Part shown: positions 1-8,516 of the stretch, piece after piece
Layout of the letters: every line of letters starts with the position of its first letter
Position numbering within the stretch: position 1 is the first letter of the stretch
Assembly: GCA_045604705.1 (NCBI GenBank)
Contig: JAZUOO010000066.1
Span: 1-64,000 of the forward strand
Reading direction: 5' to 3'
DNA length: 64,000 bases
DNA from: SIG622 sp045604705
GTDB taxonomy: Bacteria > Bacillota > Clostridia > Oscillospirales > CAG-382
Notes under the pieces: generated by a model
What the model was told of the DNA's origin: nothing
Databases searched by the model: none
What the model saw: the letters and a program-made list of their open reading frames with translations, nothing else
Program-made: the position numbers and the translations under genes

Positions 1-47
1 AAAAGGCTAATTTCTTCAATGAGTTTTTCATCTGCTTGTGAAATCAT
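1..47 (-). CDS. start of an unidentified leftward gene (partial)
   Basis: An ATG at 47-45 is preceded by a good ribosome site (GAGAGG, 8 bases upstream on the minus strand). It opens a frame whose 15 visible codons read MISQADEKLIEEISL before the window ends. The gene lies downstream of the structured RNA and hairpin terminator at 103-308, so it could be controlled by read-through. Too little is visible to name the product. Confidence 0.5.
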   Translation of the reverse strand, partial: MISQADEKLIEEISL

Positions 48-100
48 TTTGTTTTCCTCTCTTTTTAGTGTTTTATTAAAGATATATTTTTGAGTTAAGA

Positions 101-131
101 ATAAAAAGTGCGCCCACCGAAGCAGACGCAC
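101..131 (-). terminator. intrinsic terminator or attenuator before the leftward gene
   Basis: On the minus strand a 7-bp stem (GTGCGTC with GGCGCAC, one G-U pair) closes a 10-base loop at 131-108 and is followed by five T. It sits about 60 bases before the ATG at 47. It ends the roughly 200-nt RNA that starts at the 315-343 promoter, or attenuates transcription into the next gene. Confidence 0.65.
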
Positions 132-308
132 AAAAACGCAAGCTCCGATAGTCGCCAAACTAACATATGAAAGAAAAGGGTATAATCCCATAATACATTC
201 GTGTAGAGCTTGAATTTTATCAAATCTAACGAATATATTATCAGAGAAAAAGATATAATTATCCCTTGGAAAAATTATACTCCGATTCTCATATTAAGTT
301 AGTTTGGC
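103..308 (-). ncRNA. structured RNA with long bulged hairpin (6S-like or leader RNA)
   Basis: Positions 154-170 and 289-308 form a roughly 17-bp stem with a 3-base bulge. After an internal loop, 178-186 pairs with 274-282 (9 bp, one G-U), and 191-202 pairs with 229-240 (12 bp, one mismatch). The predicted transcription start falls at about 308, the first base of the outer stem. An intrinsic terminator follows at 131-103, giving an RNA of about 205 nt. Size, closing stem and internal loop resemble Firmicute 6S RNA, but I cannot confirm that family. A cis-acting leader for the gene at 47 is the main alternative. T-box and common riboswitch motifs are not recognisable. Confidence 0.5.
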
Positions 309-314
309 ATAAAC

Positions 315-343
315 ATAATACCACATTTTTCTCGTTTTGTCAA
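315..343 (-). promoter_or_regulatory. sigma-A promoter of the structured RNA
   Basis: On the minus strand TTGACA (343-338), a 17-base spacer and TATTAT (320-315). The bases before the -10 read GTGG, as in several other promoters of this window. The start site would be near 308. Confidence 0.8.
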
Positions 344-370
344 TAGGAGCACAAAAAGACACCCACACGA

Positions 371-402
371 TGTAGGGCGTGACGACCACGGCACGCCGTT
401 TC
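371..402. repeat. palindromic intergenic repeat, copy 1
   Basis: A 32-base unit starting TGTAGGGCG and containing GGCGTG-N10-CACGCC, a perfect 6-bp hairpin. It is identical to the unit at 444-475. Confidence 0.8.
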
Positions 403-443
403 AAAGAACATCACAAATTTCCGAATGTCAAATGAAACAACAT

Positions 444-475
444 TGTAGGGCGTGACGACCACGGCACGCCGTTTC
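444..475. repeat. palindromic intergenic repeat, copy 2
   Basis: Exact 32-base copy of 371-402 in the same orientation, 41 bases further on. The spacer between the copies is not repeated. Confidence 0.8.
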
Positions 476-556
476 CTTAGCATAGAGCCGAAAAAAGACC
501 TCGCAGATCAAACCACAAGGTCAATAAACAAAATTCAATCCAAATTCCCCATATGC

Positions 557-596
557 AAAAACACGACCTCATAGGGTATAAACTCTACAAGGTCGT
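557..596 (-). terminator. intrinsic terminator downstream of ppdK
   Basis: Minus strand: a 7-bp stem (590-596 with 563-569) and a 20-base loop, followed by G and five T. It lies about 150 bases after the ppdK stop, beyond the inverted repeat copy at 662-688. Confidence 0.55.
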
Positions 597-661
597 ATTA
601 AACTTAATCATTCAGCAAAAACTTCGCACAAAACCAATTTTGCATTTTGCATTGCAAGTCA

Positions 662-688
662 CGGCGTGTCGAGTCGTCACGCACTACA
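662..688. repeat. palindromic intergenic repeat, copy 3, inverted and degenerate
   Basis: Reverse complement of the 371-402 unit with three substitutions and one deletion over 27 bases. It is embedded between TTTGCATTTTGCATT-type tracts (about 640-655 and 689-720). Confidence 0.65.
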
Positions 689-743
689 ATTTTGCATTTT
701 GACTTTGCATTTTGCATTACAATTTGCCAAAGACAAATTGTTC

Positions 744-3389
744 TCAGCCCTTGATTGCAGCCTGAGCAGCAGCAAGTCTTGCGATCGGTACTCTGAAGGG
801 AGAGCAAGATACATAGTCAAGACCGATGCTGTGGCAGAACTCAACGGATGTCGGGTCACCACCGTGCTCGCCGCAGATACCAACGTGGAGGTCAGCATTT
901 GCAGGTCTGCCGAGTGCGAGAGCTGTCTTCATAAGACCACCTACACCAACCTGGTCGAGCTTAGCGAAGGGATCGTTTTCGAAGATCTTTGTATCGTAGT
1001 AAGCGTTGAGGAACTTACCTGCGTCGTCTCTGGAGAAGCCGTATGTCATCTGTGTAAGGTCGTTTGTACCGAAGCAGAAGAAGTCAGCTTCCTTTGCGAT
1101 TTCATCGGCAGTTACACAAGCTCTGGGGATTTCGATCATTGTACCTACTTCGTAGTCGAGCTTTACGCCTGCAGCTGCGATTTCAGCATCAGCTGTTTCA
1201 ACAACAACCTTCTTTACGAACTTGAGTTCCTTGATGTCGCCAACAAGGGGAATCATGATTTCGGGCTTAACGTTCCAGTCAGCGTGAGCCTTCTTAACGT
1301 TGATAGCAGCTCTGATTACAGCGCTTGTCTGCATCTTAGCAATTTCAGGATATGTTACTGCAAGACGGCATCCTCTGTGGCCCATCATGGGGTTAAATTC
1401 GTGGAGAGAAGAAATGAGAGCCTTGATGTCAGCGACACTCTTACCCTGAGCATCAGCAAGAGCCTTGATGTCAGCTTCTTCTGTGGGAACGAATTCGTGG
1501 AGAGGGGGATCGAGGAATCTGATACATACGGGGTTGCCTTCAAGAGCTTCGTAAAGCTTTTCAAAGTCGCCCTGCTGGTAAGGAAGAATCTTAGCGAGAG
1601 CAGCTTCTCTAGCTTCTACTGTATCGGAACAGATCATTTCTCTGAATGCAGCGATTCTGTCAGCCTCAAAGAACATATGCTCTGTACGGCACAGACCGAT
1701 ACCTTCAGCGCCGAGTTCGCGAGCCTTCTTAGCATCAGCGGGAGTATCAGCGTTTGTTCTAACCTTAAGCTTTCTGAACTTGTCAGCAAGAGCCATGATT
1801 CTGCCGAATTCACCTGCGATTGTAGCGTCAACCGTGGGGATGATACCGTCGTAGATGTTACCTGTAGAACCGTCGATGGAGATGTAGTCGCCCTCTGTGA
1901 ATGTCTTGCCTGCGAGTTCGAACTTCTTGTTTTCTTCATCCATCTTGATTTCGCCGCAGCCGGATACACAGCAAGTACCCATACCACGAGCAACAACCGC
2001 TGCGTGAGATGTCATACCGCCACGAACTGTGAGGATACCCTGAGCAGCCTTCATACCTGTAATATCTTCGGGAGAAGTTTCAAGTCTTACAAGAACAACC
2101 TTTTCTCCTCTTTCCTTCCATTCAACTGCATCTTCAGCAGTGAATACTACCTTACCGCAAGCAGCTCCGGGGGAAGCGCCAAGACCCTTACCCATGGGAG
2201 TAGCAGCCTTGAGAGCCTTAGCATCGAACTGGGGATGGAGAAGTGTGTCAAGGTTTCTGGGGTCGATCATAAGAACTGCTTCCTGCTCTGTCTTCATACC
2301 TTCATCAATGAGGTCGCAAGCGATCTTAAGAGCTGCCTGAGCTGTTCTCTTACCGTTTCTTGTCTGGAGCATATAGAGCTGTTCGTTTTCAACGGTGAAC
2401 TCCATATCCTGCATATCGTGATAATGGTTTTCAAGAATTCCGCAGATTTCTACAAACTGGTTGTAAGCTGCAGGGAACTTTTCAGCCATCATTTCTATCT
2501 TCATAGGTGTTCTTACGCCTGCAACAACGTCTTCGCCCTGTGCATTAACAAGGAATTCACCCATGAGCTTCTTTTCACCTGTAGCAGGGTCACGAGTAAA
2601 TGCAACACCTGTACCGCAGTTGTCACCCATGTTACCGAATGCCATTGCCTGTACGTTAACGGCTGTACCCCAAGAATAGGGAATGTCGTTGTCACGTCTG
2701 TAAACGTTAGCTCTGGGGTTGTCCCAAGAACGGAATACCGCCTTAACGGCACCCATGAGCTGTTCCTTAGGATCGGAGGGGAAGTCAACACCGATCTTAG
2801 CCTTGTATTCTGCCTTGAACTGGTTAGCAAGCTCCTTAAGGTCGTCAGCTGTAAGATCAACGTCAAATGTAACGCCCTTTTCTTCTTTCATCTTGTCAAT
2901 GAGCTCTTCAAAGTACTTCTTACCAACTTCCATAACAACGTCGGAGTACATCTGAATGAATCTTCTGTAGCAGTCATAAGCCCATCTGGGGTTACCGGAC
3001 TTAGCAGCCATAACTTCTACAACTTCTTCGTTAAGACCGAGGTTAAGGATTGTATCCATCATGCCGGGCATGGAAGCACGAGCACCGGAACGAACGGAAA
3101 CGAGAAGGGGATTTTCCTTATCGCCGAACTTTTTGCCGGTTACGTTTTCCATCTTAACGATGTATTCGTTGATTTCAGCCATGATTTCGGGGTTGATTTG
3201 CTTACCGTCTTCATAATACTGAGTACAAGCCTCTGTAGAGATGGTGAAGCCCTGGGGAACAGGGTTTCTGTCCGGGAACTTTTCCTTAAAAATGTTTGTC
3301 ATTTCCGCAAGGTTTGCGCCCTTACCGCCGAGGATTTCACGCATGGAAGCGTTTCCTTCGGTAAAGAGATAACAATACTTCTTTGCCAT
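744..3389 (-). CDS. ppdK: pyruvate, phosphate dikinase
   Basis: This 881-residue cytoplasmic enzyme interconverts pyruvate, ATP and Pi with PEP, AMP and PPi. In anaerobic clostridia it usually works in PPi-linked glycolysis or in PEP supply. The N-terminal nucleotide-binding domain begins AKKYCYLFTEG and includes a GGKGANLAEM motif. The swivelling phosphohistidine domain carries GGMTSHAAVVARGMG with the catalytic His at about residue 456. The C-terminal PEP/pyruvate barrel has FLDPPLHEF and CGEHGGDP. Length matches the bacterial family (about 875-890). The ATG has an AGGAGG site 7 bases upstream. Monocistronic, with its own promoter and terminator. Confidence 0.97.
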   Translation of the reverse strand: MAKKYCYLFTEGNASMREILGGKGANLAEMTNIFKEKFPDRNPVPQGFTISTEACTQYYEDGKQINPEIMAEINEYIVKMENVTGKKFGDKENPLLVSVRSGARASMPGMMDTILNLGLNEEVVEVMAAKSGNPRWAYDCYRRFIQMYSDVVMEVGKKYFEELIDKMKEEKGVTFDVDLTADDLKELANQFKAEYKAKIGVDFPSDPKEQLMGAVKAVFRSWDNPRANVYRRDNDIPYSWGTAVNVQAMAFGNMGDNCGTGVAFTRDPATGEKKLMGEFLVNAQGEDVVAGVRTPMKIEMMAEKFPAAYNQFVEICGILENHYHDMQDMEFTVENEQLYMLQTRNGKRTAQAALKIACDLIDEGMKTEQEAVLMIDPRNLDTLLHPQFDAKALKAATPMGKGLGASPGAACGKVVFTAEDAVEWKERGEKVVLVRLETSPEDITGMKAAQGILTVRGGMTSHAAVVARGMGTCCVSGCGEIKMDEENKKFELAGKTFTEGDYISIDGSTGNIYDGIIPTVDATIAGEFGRIMALADKFRKLKVRTNADTPADAKKARELGAEGIGLCRTEHMFFEADRIAAFREMICSDTVEAREAALAKILPYQQGDFEKLYEALEGNPVCIRFLDPPLHEFVPTEEADIKALADAQGKSVADIKALISSLHEFNPMMGHRGCRLAVTYPEIAKMQTSAVIRAAINVKKAHADWNVKPEIMIPLVGDIKELKFVKKVVVETADAEIAAAGVKLDYEVGTMIEIPRACVTADEIAKEADFFCFGTNDLTQMTYGFSRDDAGKFLNAYYDTKIFENDPFAKLDQVGVGGLMKTALALGRPANADLHVGICGEHGGDPTSVEFCHSIGLDYVSCSPFRVPIARLAAAQAAIKG

Positions 3390-3441
3390 TTTGAGTTTCC
3401 TCCTAAAAATATAATGGTGTTTTTATTCACTCGCACCGCTT

Positions 3442-3470
3442 ATTATACCACATTTTCTTTCCTATTTCTA
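3442..3470 (-). promoter_or_regulatory. ppdK promoter
   Basis: Minus strand: TAGAAA, 17 bases, TATAAT, preceded by TGTGG. The -35 is weak, but the -10 and its GTGG extension match the stronger promoters here. The 3390-3855 gap otherwise holds only the divergent uppP promoter and no convincing gene. Confidence 0.6.
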
Positions 3471-3759
3471 TAGCTTTTGGATATTTTTACAAATTTAAGA
3501 TTTTTTTTACACATTTCCAATATTTGTCGGGATTGTGTAAAAGCTTTCGGAAATCAAAGAGGAATTTTATGTAATAATTGCCATAAATGTATTAAAGTTT
3601 ATAAAATAACGCCCTGTGCAAGTGGGAAGTCAAAAGTTTTACCAATAAAATATTATGATCTGCAAAAACAAATTACGATAATCCAAAAACGCTTGCGACA
3701 TTCAAAAAGGGCAAGTGCGTAAAAAATATCCGAAAAAATATTGATTTTACAATTTCCTC

Positions 3760-3788
3760 TTGCATATTACATCAATATCTGTTATTAT
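3760..3788 (+). promoter_or_regulatory. uppP promoter
   Basis: TTGCAT (3760-3765), 17 bases, TATTAT (3783-3788). A small perfect hairpin GGGTA-ATA-TACCC follows in the leader (3812-3824). Confidence 0.6.
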
Positions 3789-3855
3789 ATATAATGAAGT
3801 GATATTAAAAGGGGTAATATACCCGCCTACAAACAAAGAAAGGTCTGATTTTACC

Positions 3856-4704
3856 ATGAGTGCAATTGAAGCAGTATTTTTCGGAATAATCCAGGGACTT
3901 GCCGAGTTCCTGCCCATATCAAGCTCGGGACATCTCGCATTCTTCCATGAGCTGTTCGACAATATGAACGAGCCAACCCTTAGCTTTGACATCCTTTTAC
4001 ACCTTGGAACCCTTGCGGCGGTGTGCATCGTCTATTATAAGGATATATGGGATCTCATACGTGCCTTCTTCTCGCTTGCGGGAAAAATATTCCGTGAGAA
4101 ATTCAGATTCAAAAACATACAAATATCCAAAAACGAAAAGTTTTTACTTATGATTTTTGTTGCGGTTCTTCCTCTTATCCCCGCGGCATTTTTGGAAGAT
4201 TACCTTGAAATAGTCAGAAGCTATGTCTGGGCAATAGGAATACTTTGGATACTTAACGGGCTTCTGCTTTATATATCCGACAGAGTTGCCGCAAAGAGAA
4301 AGAACATAACCGAACAACAGGCTGAAAAGAGCAAGAACTTTGCAAGTGCGATAACAGTAGGTCTTTGTCAGGTGCTTGCAATACTCCCCGGTATCTCACG
4401 TTCAGGCATGACAACAACAGGCGGTATGCTCTGCGGTTTTGACAGAGAATACGCAGTCAAGTTCTCCTTTATTCTCTCCATTCCCGCAATACTTGGTGCA
4501 AACATTCTCTCCATCAAGGATTTCGCCGCAATTGAAAGCTCACAGGTGATTCCTTACATCTGCGGAATGCTTGCGGCAATGCTCTCCGGACTTGTTGCGA
4601 TAAAGCTTCTTACATACATCTCAAAAAAGAAAGATTTCAGAGTATTCTCGGTGTATTGTTTCATATTGGGTATCATTGCAATAGTTCTCGGCATCGTAAA
4701 ATAA
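3856..4704 (+). CDS. uppP: undecaprenyl-diphosphate phosphatase
   Basis: This 282-residue BacA/UppP integral membrane enzyme recycles undecaprenyl pyrophosphate to the monophosphate carrier for peptidoglycan and teichoic acid synthesis. It also gives basal bacitracin tolerance. Both family signatures are present: an E-F-L-P-I-S-S-S-G-H-L motif near residue 18 and PGISRSG near residue 180. There are about eight hydrophobic segments. I chose the ATG at 3856 because a longer frame from 3760 would start on the promoter and lacks a ribosome site. GAAAGG lies 12 bases before the chosen ATG. Probably first gene of the unit continuing into ftsK, 97 bases later. Confidence 0.95.
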   Translation: MSAIEAVFFGIIQGLAEFLPISSSGHLAFFHELFDNMNEPTLSFDILLHLGTLAAVCIVYYKDIWDLIRAFFSLAGKIFREKFRFKNIQISKNEKFLLMIFVAVLPLIPAAFLEDYLEIVRSYVWAIGILWILNGLLLYISDRVAAKRKNITEQQAEKSKNFASAITVGLCQVLAILPGISRSGMTTTGGMLCGFDREYAVKFSFILSIPAILGANILSIKDFAAIESSQVIPYICGMLAAMLSGLVAIKLLTYISKKKDFRVFSVYCFILGIIAIVLGIVK

Positions 4705-4801
4705 AATCCGATTTGGAAAATAAAAAGATCAATAGTTTTCGGACAGAGCTTTGACGTGCATATGAGCCCTCGGAGCTTCCAAAGGAAAGGAACTTATAAA
4801 A

Positions 4802-7459
4802 ATGGCAAAAAACAAAAAGACAGACGGCGGCAAGGGCATATTCTCATTCCTTCTGCCCGGAAATAAATCAAAGACCGATAAAGAGCAAAAACCCTACAAC
4901 GAAAAATCCTTCTTAAATACCATCGCACCGTATCTTTTCGGTTTCCTTGGCGTATTTCTTATAATTACATATATTTTCCACGCCAACATGAGTATTTTGG
5001 GAATAGTGGTAAAATTCATTCTGGACCTTTTCGGTTTTTCGGCATGGATTATCCCCTTTGCATTTTTCCTTATCTCGGCTCGCTGGAAATTGGATGCCCC
5101 CGACAGACTTATAAAATACAGAGTCATCTGCATGATTATATGCCTTGTTTTCCTCTCAGGATTCCTCGGACTCATCTTTGCTCCCGAAGAAGGCATAAAA
5201 TTTGAGGATGTATGGAAAGCATATCCATCAAACAGCGGCGGCTATCTCGGAAGGCTTATCTGCCTTATGCTTATCGGCATCTGCGGAAAGATAGGCTGCG
5301 GCGTTATAACCGGTTTTCTTGCATTCCTGTTTATATTCCTGCTCTTCGGAATAACCCTTGGTGACGTATTCGCCTTTGTTAGAAGAAAGGCGGGTTCCCT
5401 TTCAAAGGACGTTTGTGCAGCTTGCGAAAAGAGAAAAGAGGAGGTACGCATAAGACGTGAGACGGTAAAAGTATCCGGACGAGAGCTTAAGAACAGTAAA
5501 AAGGATTCTGCCGTGTTCGAGCTTGAGATAGAAGAAAATGACGACGATCCCGATATAGAGCTCAATCCTGAAAAGAAAAATAGATTTCTTGGTTCGGGAA
5601 AAAAACGTAGGGAAAAGGATCTTCTTGACGATTTTACCAAAGAAGACGATGACGGCATTACCACTCAAGCACAGGAAAATAACGGGACGGAAAAATCCGC
5701 TTACGAAGAAGTAACAGAGAGCATTTTCATCCCGGATGATCCGGAAGTTGCGCAAGTACCAACCGACGTAGACGATATATTCTGTGACGATGCGGTAATT
5801 GCAGGTGCAGGTTCAACCGTCAGTGCAAAGGATTTTGTTGCGGGTACTGCACATCCGAATGAAGAACCGTCCGCAGAAAATATTGATGACGTTCCCTTTG
5901 ATATAGATCCCGAAACGGATATAATAGAAAATGAGACTCCCGAACCCGAGGAAATATACGAATTCCCGCCTATAGAGCTTCTGCCCGGAAATCCTAATCC
6001 GTCGGTGTTCAAGGTAACGCCGGAGCTTACCGAGACTGCAAAGAACCTTGTAACGACTCTTGCAAACTTCAACGTAAGAACCAAGGTTATGAACATTTCC
6101 TGCGGTCCTACAGTCACAAGATTTGAGCTCAAGCCCGAGGTCGGTGTAAAAGTGCGTTCCATTCAGAATCTTGCCGATGATATAGCACTGCACCTTCGTG
6201 CATCCTCTGTAAGAATCGAAGCTCCTATCCCCGGAAAAGATGCGGTAGGTATAGAAATCCCCAATAAAACGGTTTCCACAGTATATATAAAAGAGCTTAT
6301 AGAAAGCGAAGAATTCCAAAATCTCCCAAGTAAGCTCTCCGTAGCCCTCGGCATGGACGTTTCCGGAACTCCCGTATATATGGACATCGCAAAAATGCCA
6401 CATCTCCTTATTGCGGGTGCAACGGGTATGGGTAAATCCGTATGTATCAACAGCTTTATTGTCAGTGTACTTTACAAGGCACGTCCCGATGAAGTAAAGC
6501 TGATACTTATTGACCCGAAAAAAGTCGAATTCGCAATGTACGACAGTATACCTCATCTTCTCGTACCCGTCGTAACAGATCCAAAAAAGGCGGCAGGCTC
6601 ACTTGCCTGGGCGGTAAACGAAATGGAACACCGCTTTAACCTTATAGAAGCCGCAAAATGCCGTGATATAAAGAGCTATAATGCAGTGTGCGAAAAGGAT
6701 ACACGCTTTAAGAAGATGTGTCAGATAGTCATAATCATAGACGAGCTTGCGGACCTTATGATGACAGCAAGAGATGAGGTCGAAACCTCAATATGCCGCC
6801 TTGCACAGAAAGCGAGAGCCGCAGGTATGCATCTCATCATAGGTACTCAGAGACCGTCCGTTGACGTCATCACAGGCGTAATTAAAGCAAATGTGCCATC
6901 AAGAATCGCATTCACCGTTGCCTCACAGGTAGACTCAAGAACCATCCTTGATACAGTCGGTGCGGAGAACCTTGTAGGTAAAGGCGATATGCTGTATGCT
7001 CCCGTAGGCTGTATGAAGCCCACACGAGTACAGGGTTCATTTGTAGGTCCCGATTCGGTTATCGAGGAAATCACAAACTTCCTGCGCGGCAGCGGTATTG
7101 TGGCTTATGATAACGACATTCAGAACGCAATTGAAATGGAAGCAATGAGATGTACCGAGAAGAAGAAAGGCAAAGGCACATCCGCCGAGGGGGCTGAAAC
7201 TTACGTAGGCTCTACCGATGGCTTTGAGAGAGACGAAATGATGCTCCCCGCCCTTGAACTTGGTGTTGATATGGGACAGATCTCCACTTCCCTTGTACAA
7301 AGAAAATTGTCCCTGGGATATGCAAGAGCCGCAAGAATAGTGGATATGCTCTCGGAAATGGGATTTGTAGGTCCCTTTGAGGGCTCAAAACCCAGAAAGG
7401 TGCTTATTACAAGAGAAGAATATCTTGAACTCAAAATGAAACAGGATAACATAGAATAA
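4802..7459 (+). CDS. ftsK: DNA translocase FtsK/SpoIIIE
   Basis: An 885-residue septal DNA pump for chromosome segregation at division or sporulation. Four or five N-terminal membrane segments (about residues 40-190) anchor it. A charged, acidic linker follows (about 200-390). The C-terminal motor has Walker A GATGMGKSVC (about 538), Walker B IIIDELADLMM and the RPSVDVITG segment. The last ~65 residues form the winged-helix gamma domain that reads KOPS/SRS sites (PALELGV through GFVGP). Length suits a SpoIIIE-type protein. AAAGGAA precedes the ATG. Confidence 0.96.
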   Translation: MAKNKKTDGGKGIFSFLLPGNKSKTDKEQKPYNEKSFLNTIAPYLFGFLGVFLIITYIFHANMSILGIVVKFILDLFGFSAWIIPFAFFLISARWKLDAPDRLIKYRVICMIICLVFLSGFLGLIFAPEEGIKFEDVWKAYPSNSGGYLGRLICLMLIGICGKIGCGVITGFLAFLFIFLLFGITLGDVFAFVRRKAGSLSKDVCAACEKRKEEVRIRRETVKVSGRELKNSKKDSAVFELEIEENDDDPDIELNPEKKNRFLGSGKKRREKDLLDDFTKEDDDGITTQAQENNGTEKSAYEEVTESIFIPDDPEVAQVPTDVDDIFCDDAVIAGAGSTVSAKDFVAGTAHPNEEPSAENIDDVPFDIDPETDIIENETPEPEEIYEFPPIELLPGNPNPSVFKVTPELTETAKNLVTTLANFNVRTKVMNISCGPTVTRFELKPEVGVKVRSIQNLADDIALHLRASSVRIEAPIPGKDAVGIEIPNKTVSTVYIKELIESEEFQNLPSKLSVALGMDVSGTPVYMDIAKMPHLLIAGATGMGKSVCINSFIVSVLYKARPDEVKLILIDPKKVEFAMYDSIPHLLVPVVTDPKKAAGSLAWAVNEMEHRFNLIEAAKCRDIKSYNAVCEKDTRFKKMCQIVIIIDELADLMMTARDEVETSICRLAQKARAAGMHLIIGTQRPSVDVITGVIKANVPSRIAFTVASQVDSRTILDTVGAENLVGKGDMLYAPVGCMKPTRVQGSFVGPDSVIEEITNFLRGSGIVAYDNDIQNAIEMEAMRCTEKKKGKGTSAEGAETYVGSTDGFERDEMMLPALELGVDMGQISTSLVQRKLSLGYARAARIVDMLSEMGFVGPFEGSKPRKVLITREEYLELKMKQDNIE

Positions 7460-7481
7460 TAAATTCGGAAAGACAGGTAAT

Positions 7482-8483
7482 ATGCCCGGAAAATCAAAGG
7501 GATCGTCAAGATCCAAAAGAACAAACCAAAAGGTAAAAAAGAAAAAGAGGGATAAATTCGTGACAAATGCAGTAATGCTGACCTGTACCGCTATACTTCT
7601 TGTTGTCGTGGCAAACCTTACACAGAACGGAATCGGACAAAACGATAAAAACACAGCGGATAATAACGGCAGCTCACAGACAGTACACGCCGGAGAGAGC
7701 TATAACCGCACGGACAAGGTCTGCACATTCGACTTTATAGACGTAGGTCAGGGGGACAGTGCACTTATCACAACCCCCGGTGGTGAATTCATCCTCGTTG
7801 ATACGGGAACTGCGGCATCACGTGATGTACTTTTTAAACATCTTGAAAGCCGAAATGTGGATGAAATAGACTACCTTATCCTCACTCATCCTCATAGTGA
7901 CCACATAGGCGGTGCAGGCAAGGTACTTGAAGAATACGACGTAAACTGTATAATAATGCCCAATGCCGTATCGGCTACCGCCCAATTTGAAAAGCTGTTT
8001 GAGACAATAGCCGAAGAAAAGGAAAACGGCTGTAAGGTGTACACCGCAGAACCGGGAGATATATACAATATAGACGGTTGCTTAATGAAAATGATAGGCC
8101 CTGCGGAAATTGACGAGGACGAGCTGAACAACTGCAGTGCCGCATTCACCTTTACATACGGCGAGTTTGACGCCCTGTTCACGGGAGATTCGGAAAAGAA
8201 AGCGGAAAAGCTAATTCTCTCCTTGGGGGCAAACATAGACTGCGAACTTTATAAGGCAGCTCACCACGGCTCGGACACATCAAGCTGCGAGGAATTCATA
8301 AACGCCGTAACGCCGCAGATAACAGTCATAAGCTGCGGAAAGGACAACAGCTACGGACATCCGAGTACGGAAATCGTGCAAAGACTTTACGACATTGGCT
8401 CCGAGGTATACGTAACAAGTGAAGTGGGAACAATTACGGTACTTACTGACGGCGATGGCTATTCGGTGTCTGCCGGAGTATAA
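7482..8483 (+). CDS. secreted or membrane-anchored ComEC-like metallo-beta-lactamase protein
   Basis: 333 residues. A very basic N-terminus (about 30 residues rich in K, S and R) leads into one hydrophobic segment (about 27-46), then an extracytoplasmic MBL-fold domain. FIDVGQGDSALI and THPHSDHIGG carry the H-x-H-x-D-H metal motif, with further ligands at GDS and AAHHGSD. This layout matches the free-standing proteins related to the C-terminal domain of ComEC, which are probable nucleases or phosphodiesterases acting on DNA outside the cell. The full ComEC at 53245 lacks these ligands, so this protein could supply that activity; that link is inference. It starts 22 bases after ftsK. Confidence 0.85.
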   Translation: MPGKSKGSSRSKRTNQKVKKKKRDKFVTNAVMLTCTAILLVVVANLTQNGIGQNDKNTADNNGSSQTVHAGESYNRTDKVCTFDFIDVGQGDSALITTPGGEFILVDTGTAASRDVLFKHLESRNVDEIDYLILTHPHSDHIGGAGKVLEEYDVNCIIMPNAVSATAQFEKLFETIAEEKENGCKVYTAEPGDIYNIDGCLMKMIGPAEIDEDELNNCSAAFTFTYGEFDALFTGDSEKKAEKLILSLGANIDCELYKAAHHGSDTSSCEEFINAVTPQITVISCGKDNSYGHPSTEIVQRLYDIGSEVYVTSEVGTITVLTDGDGYSVSAGV

Positions 8484-8516
8484 AACGAAAAAATCTACAT
8501 TAAGGAAGTGAAAGAA

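Noticed and set aside
103..308. MITE interpretation of the hairpin next to the leftward gene
   Set aside because: No target-site duplication flanks the inverted repeats, and the promoter start coincides with the stem start, favouring an RNA gene or leader.
666..3473. 935-codon frame on the plus strand opposite ppdK
   Set aside because: It is the antisense shadow of ppdK: Cys/Ser-rich, no ribosome site, no domain. ppdK on the other strand has every family motif.
3477..3722. 81-codon plus-strand frame with several Cys in the ppdK-uppP gap
   Set aside because: No ribosome site and no consistent zinc pattern; the gap contains the two divergent promoters instead.
3760..3855. N-terminal extension of uppP
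   Set aside because: It would start on the promoter -35, lacks a ribosome site, and the extra residues are not part of the family.
5813..6556. 247-codon minus-strand frame
   Set aside because: Shadow of ftsK, no ribosome site or motif.
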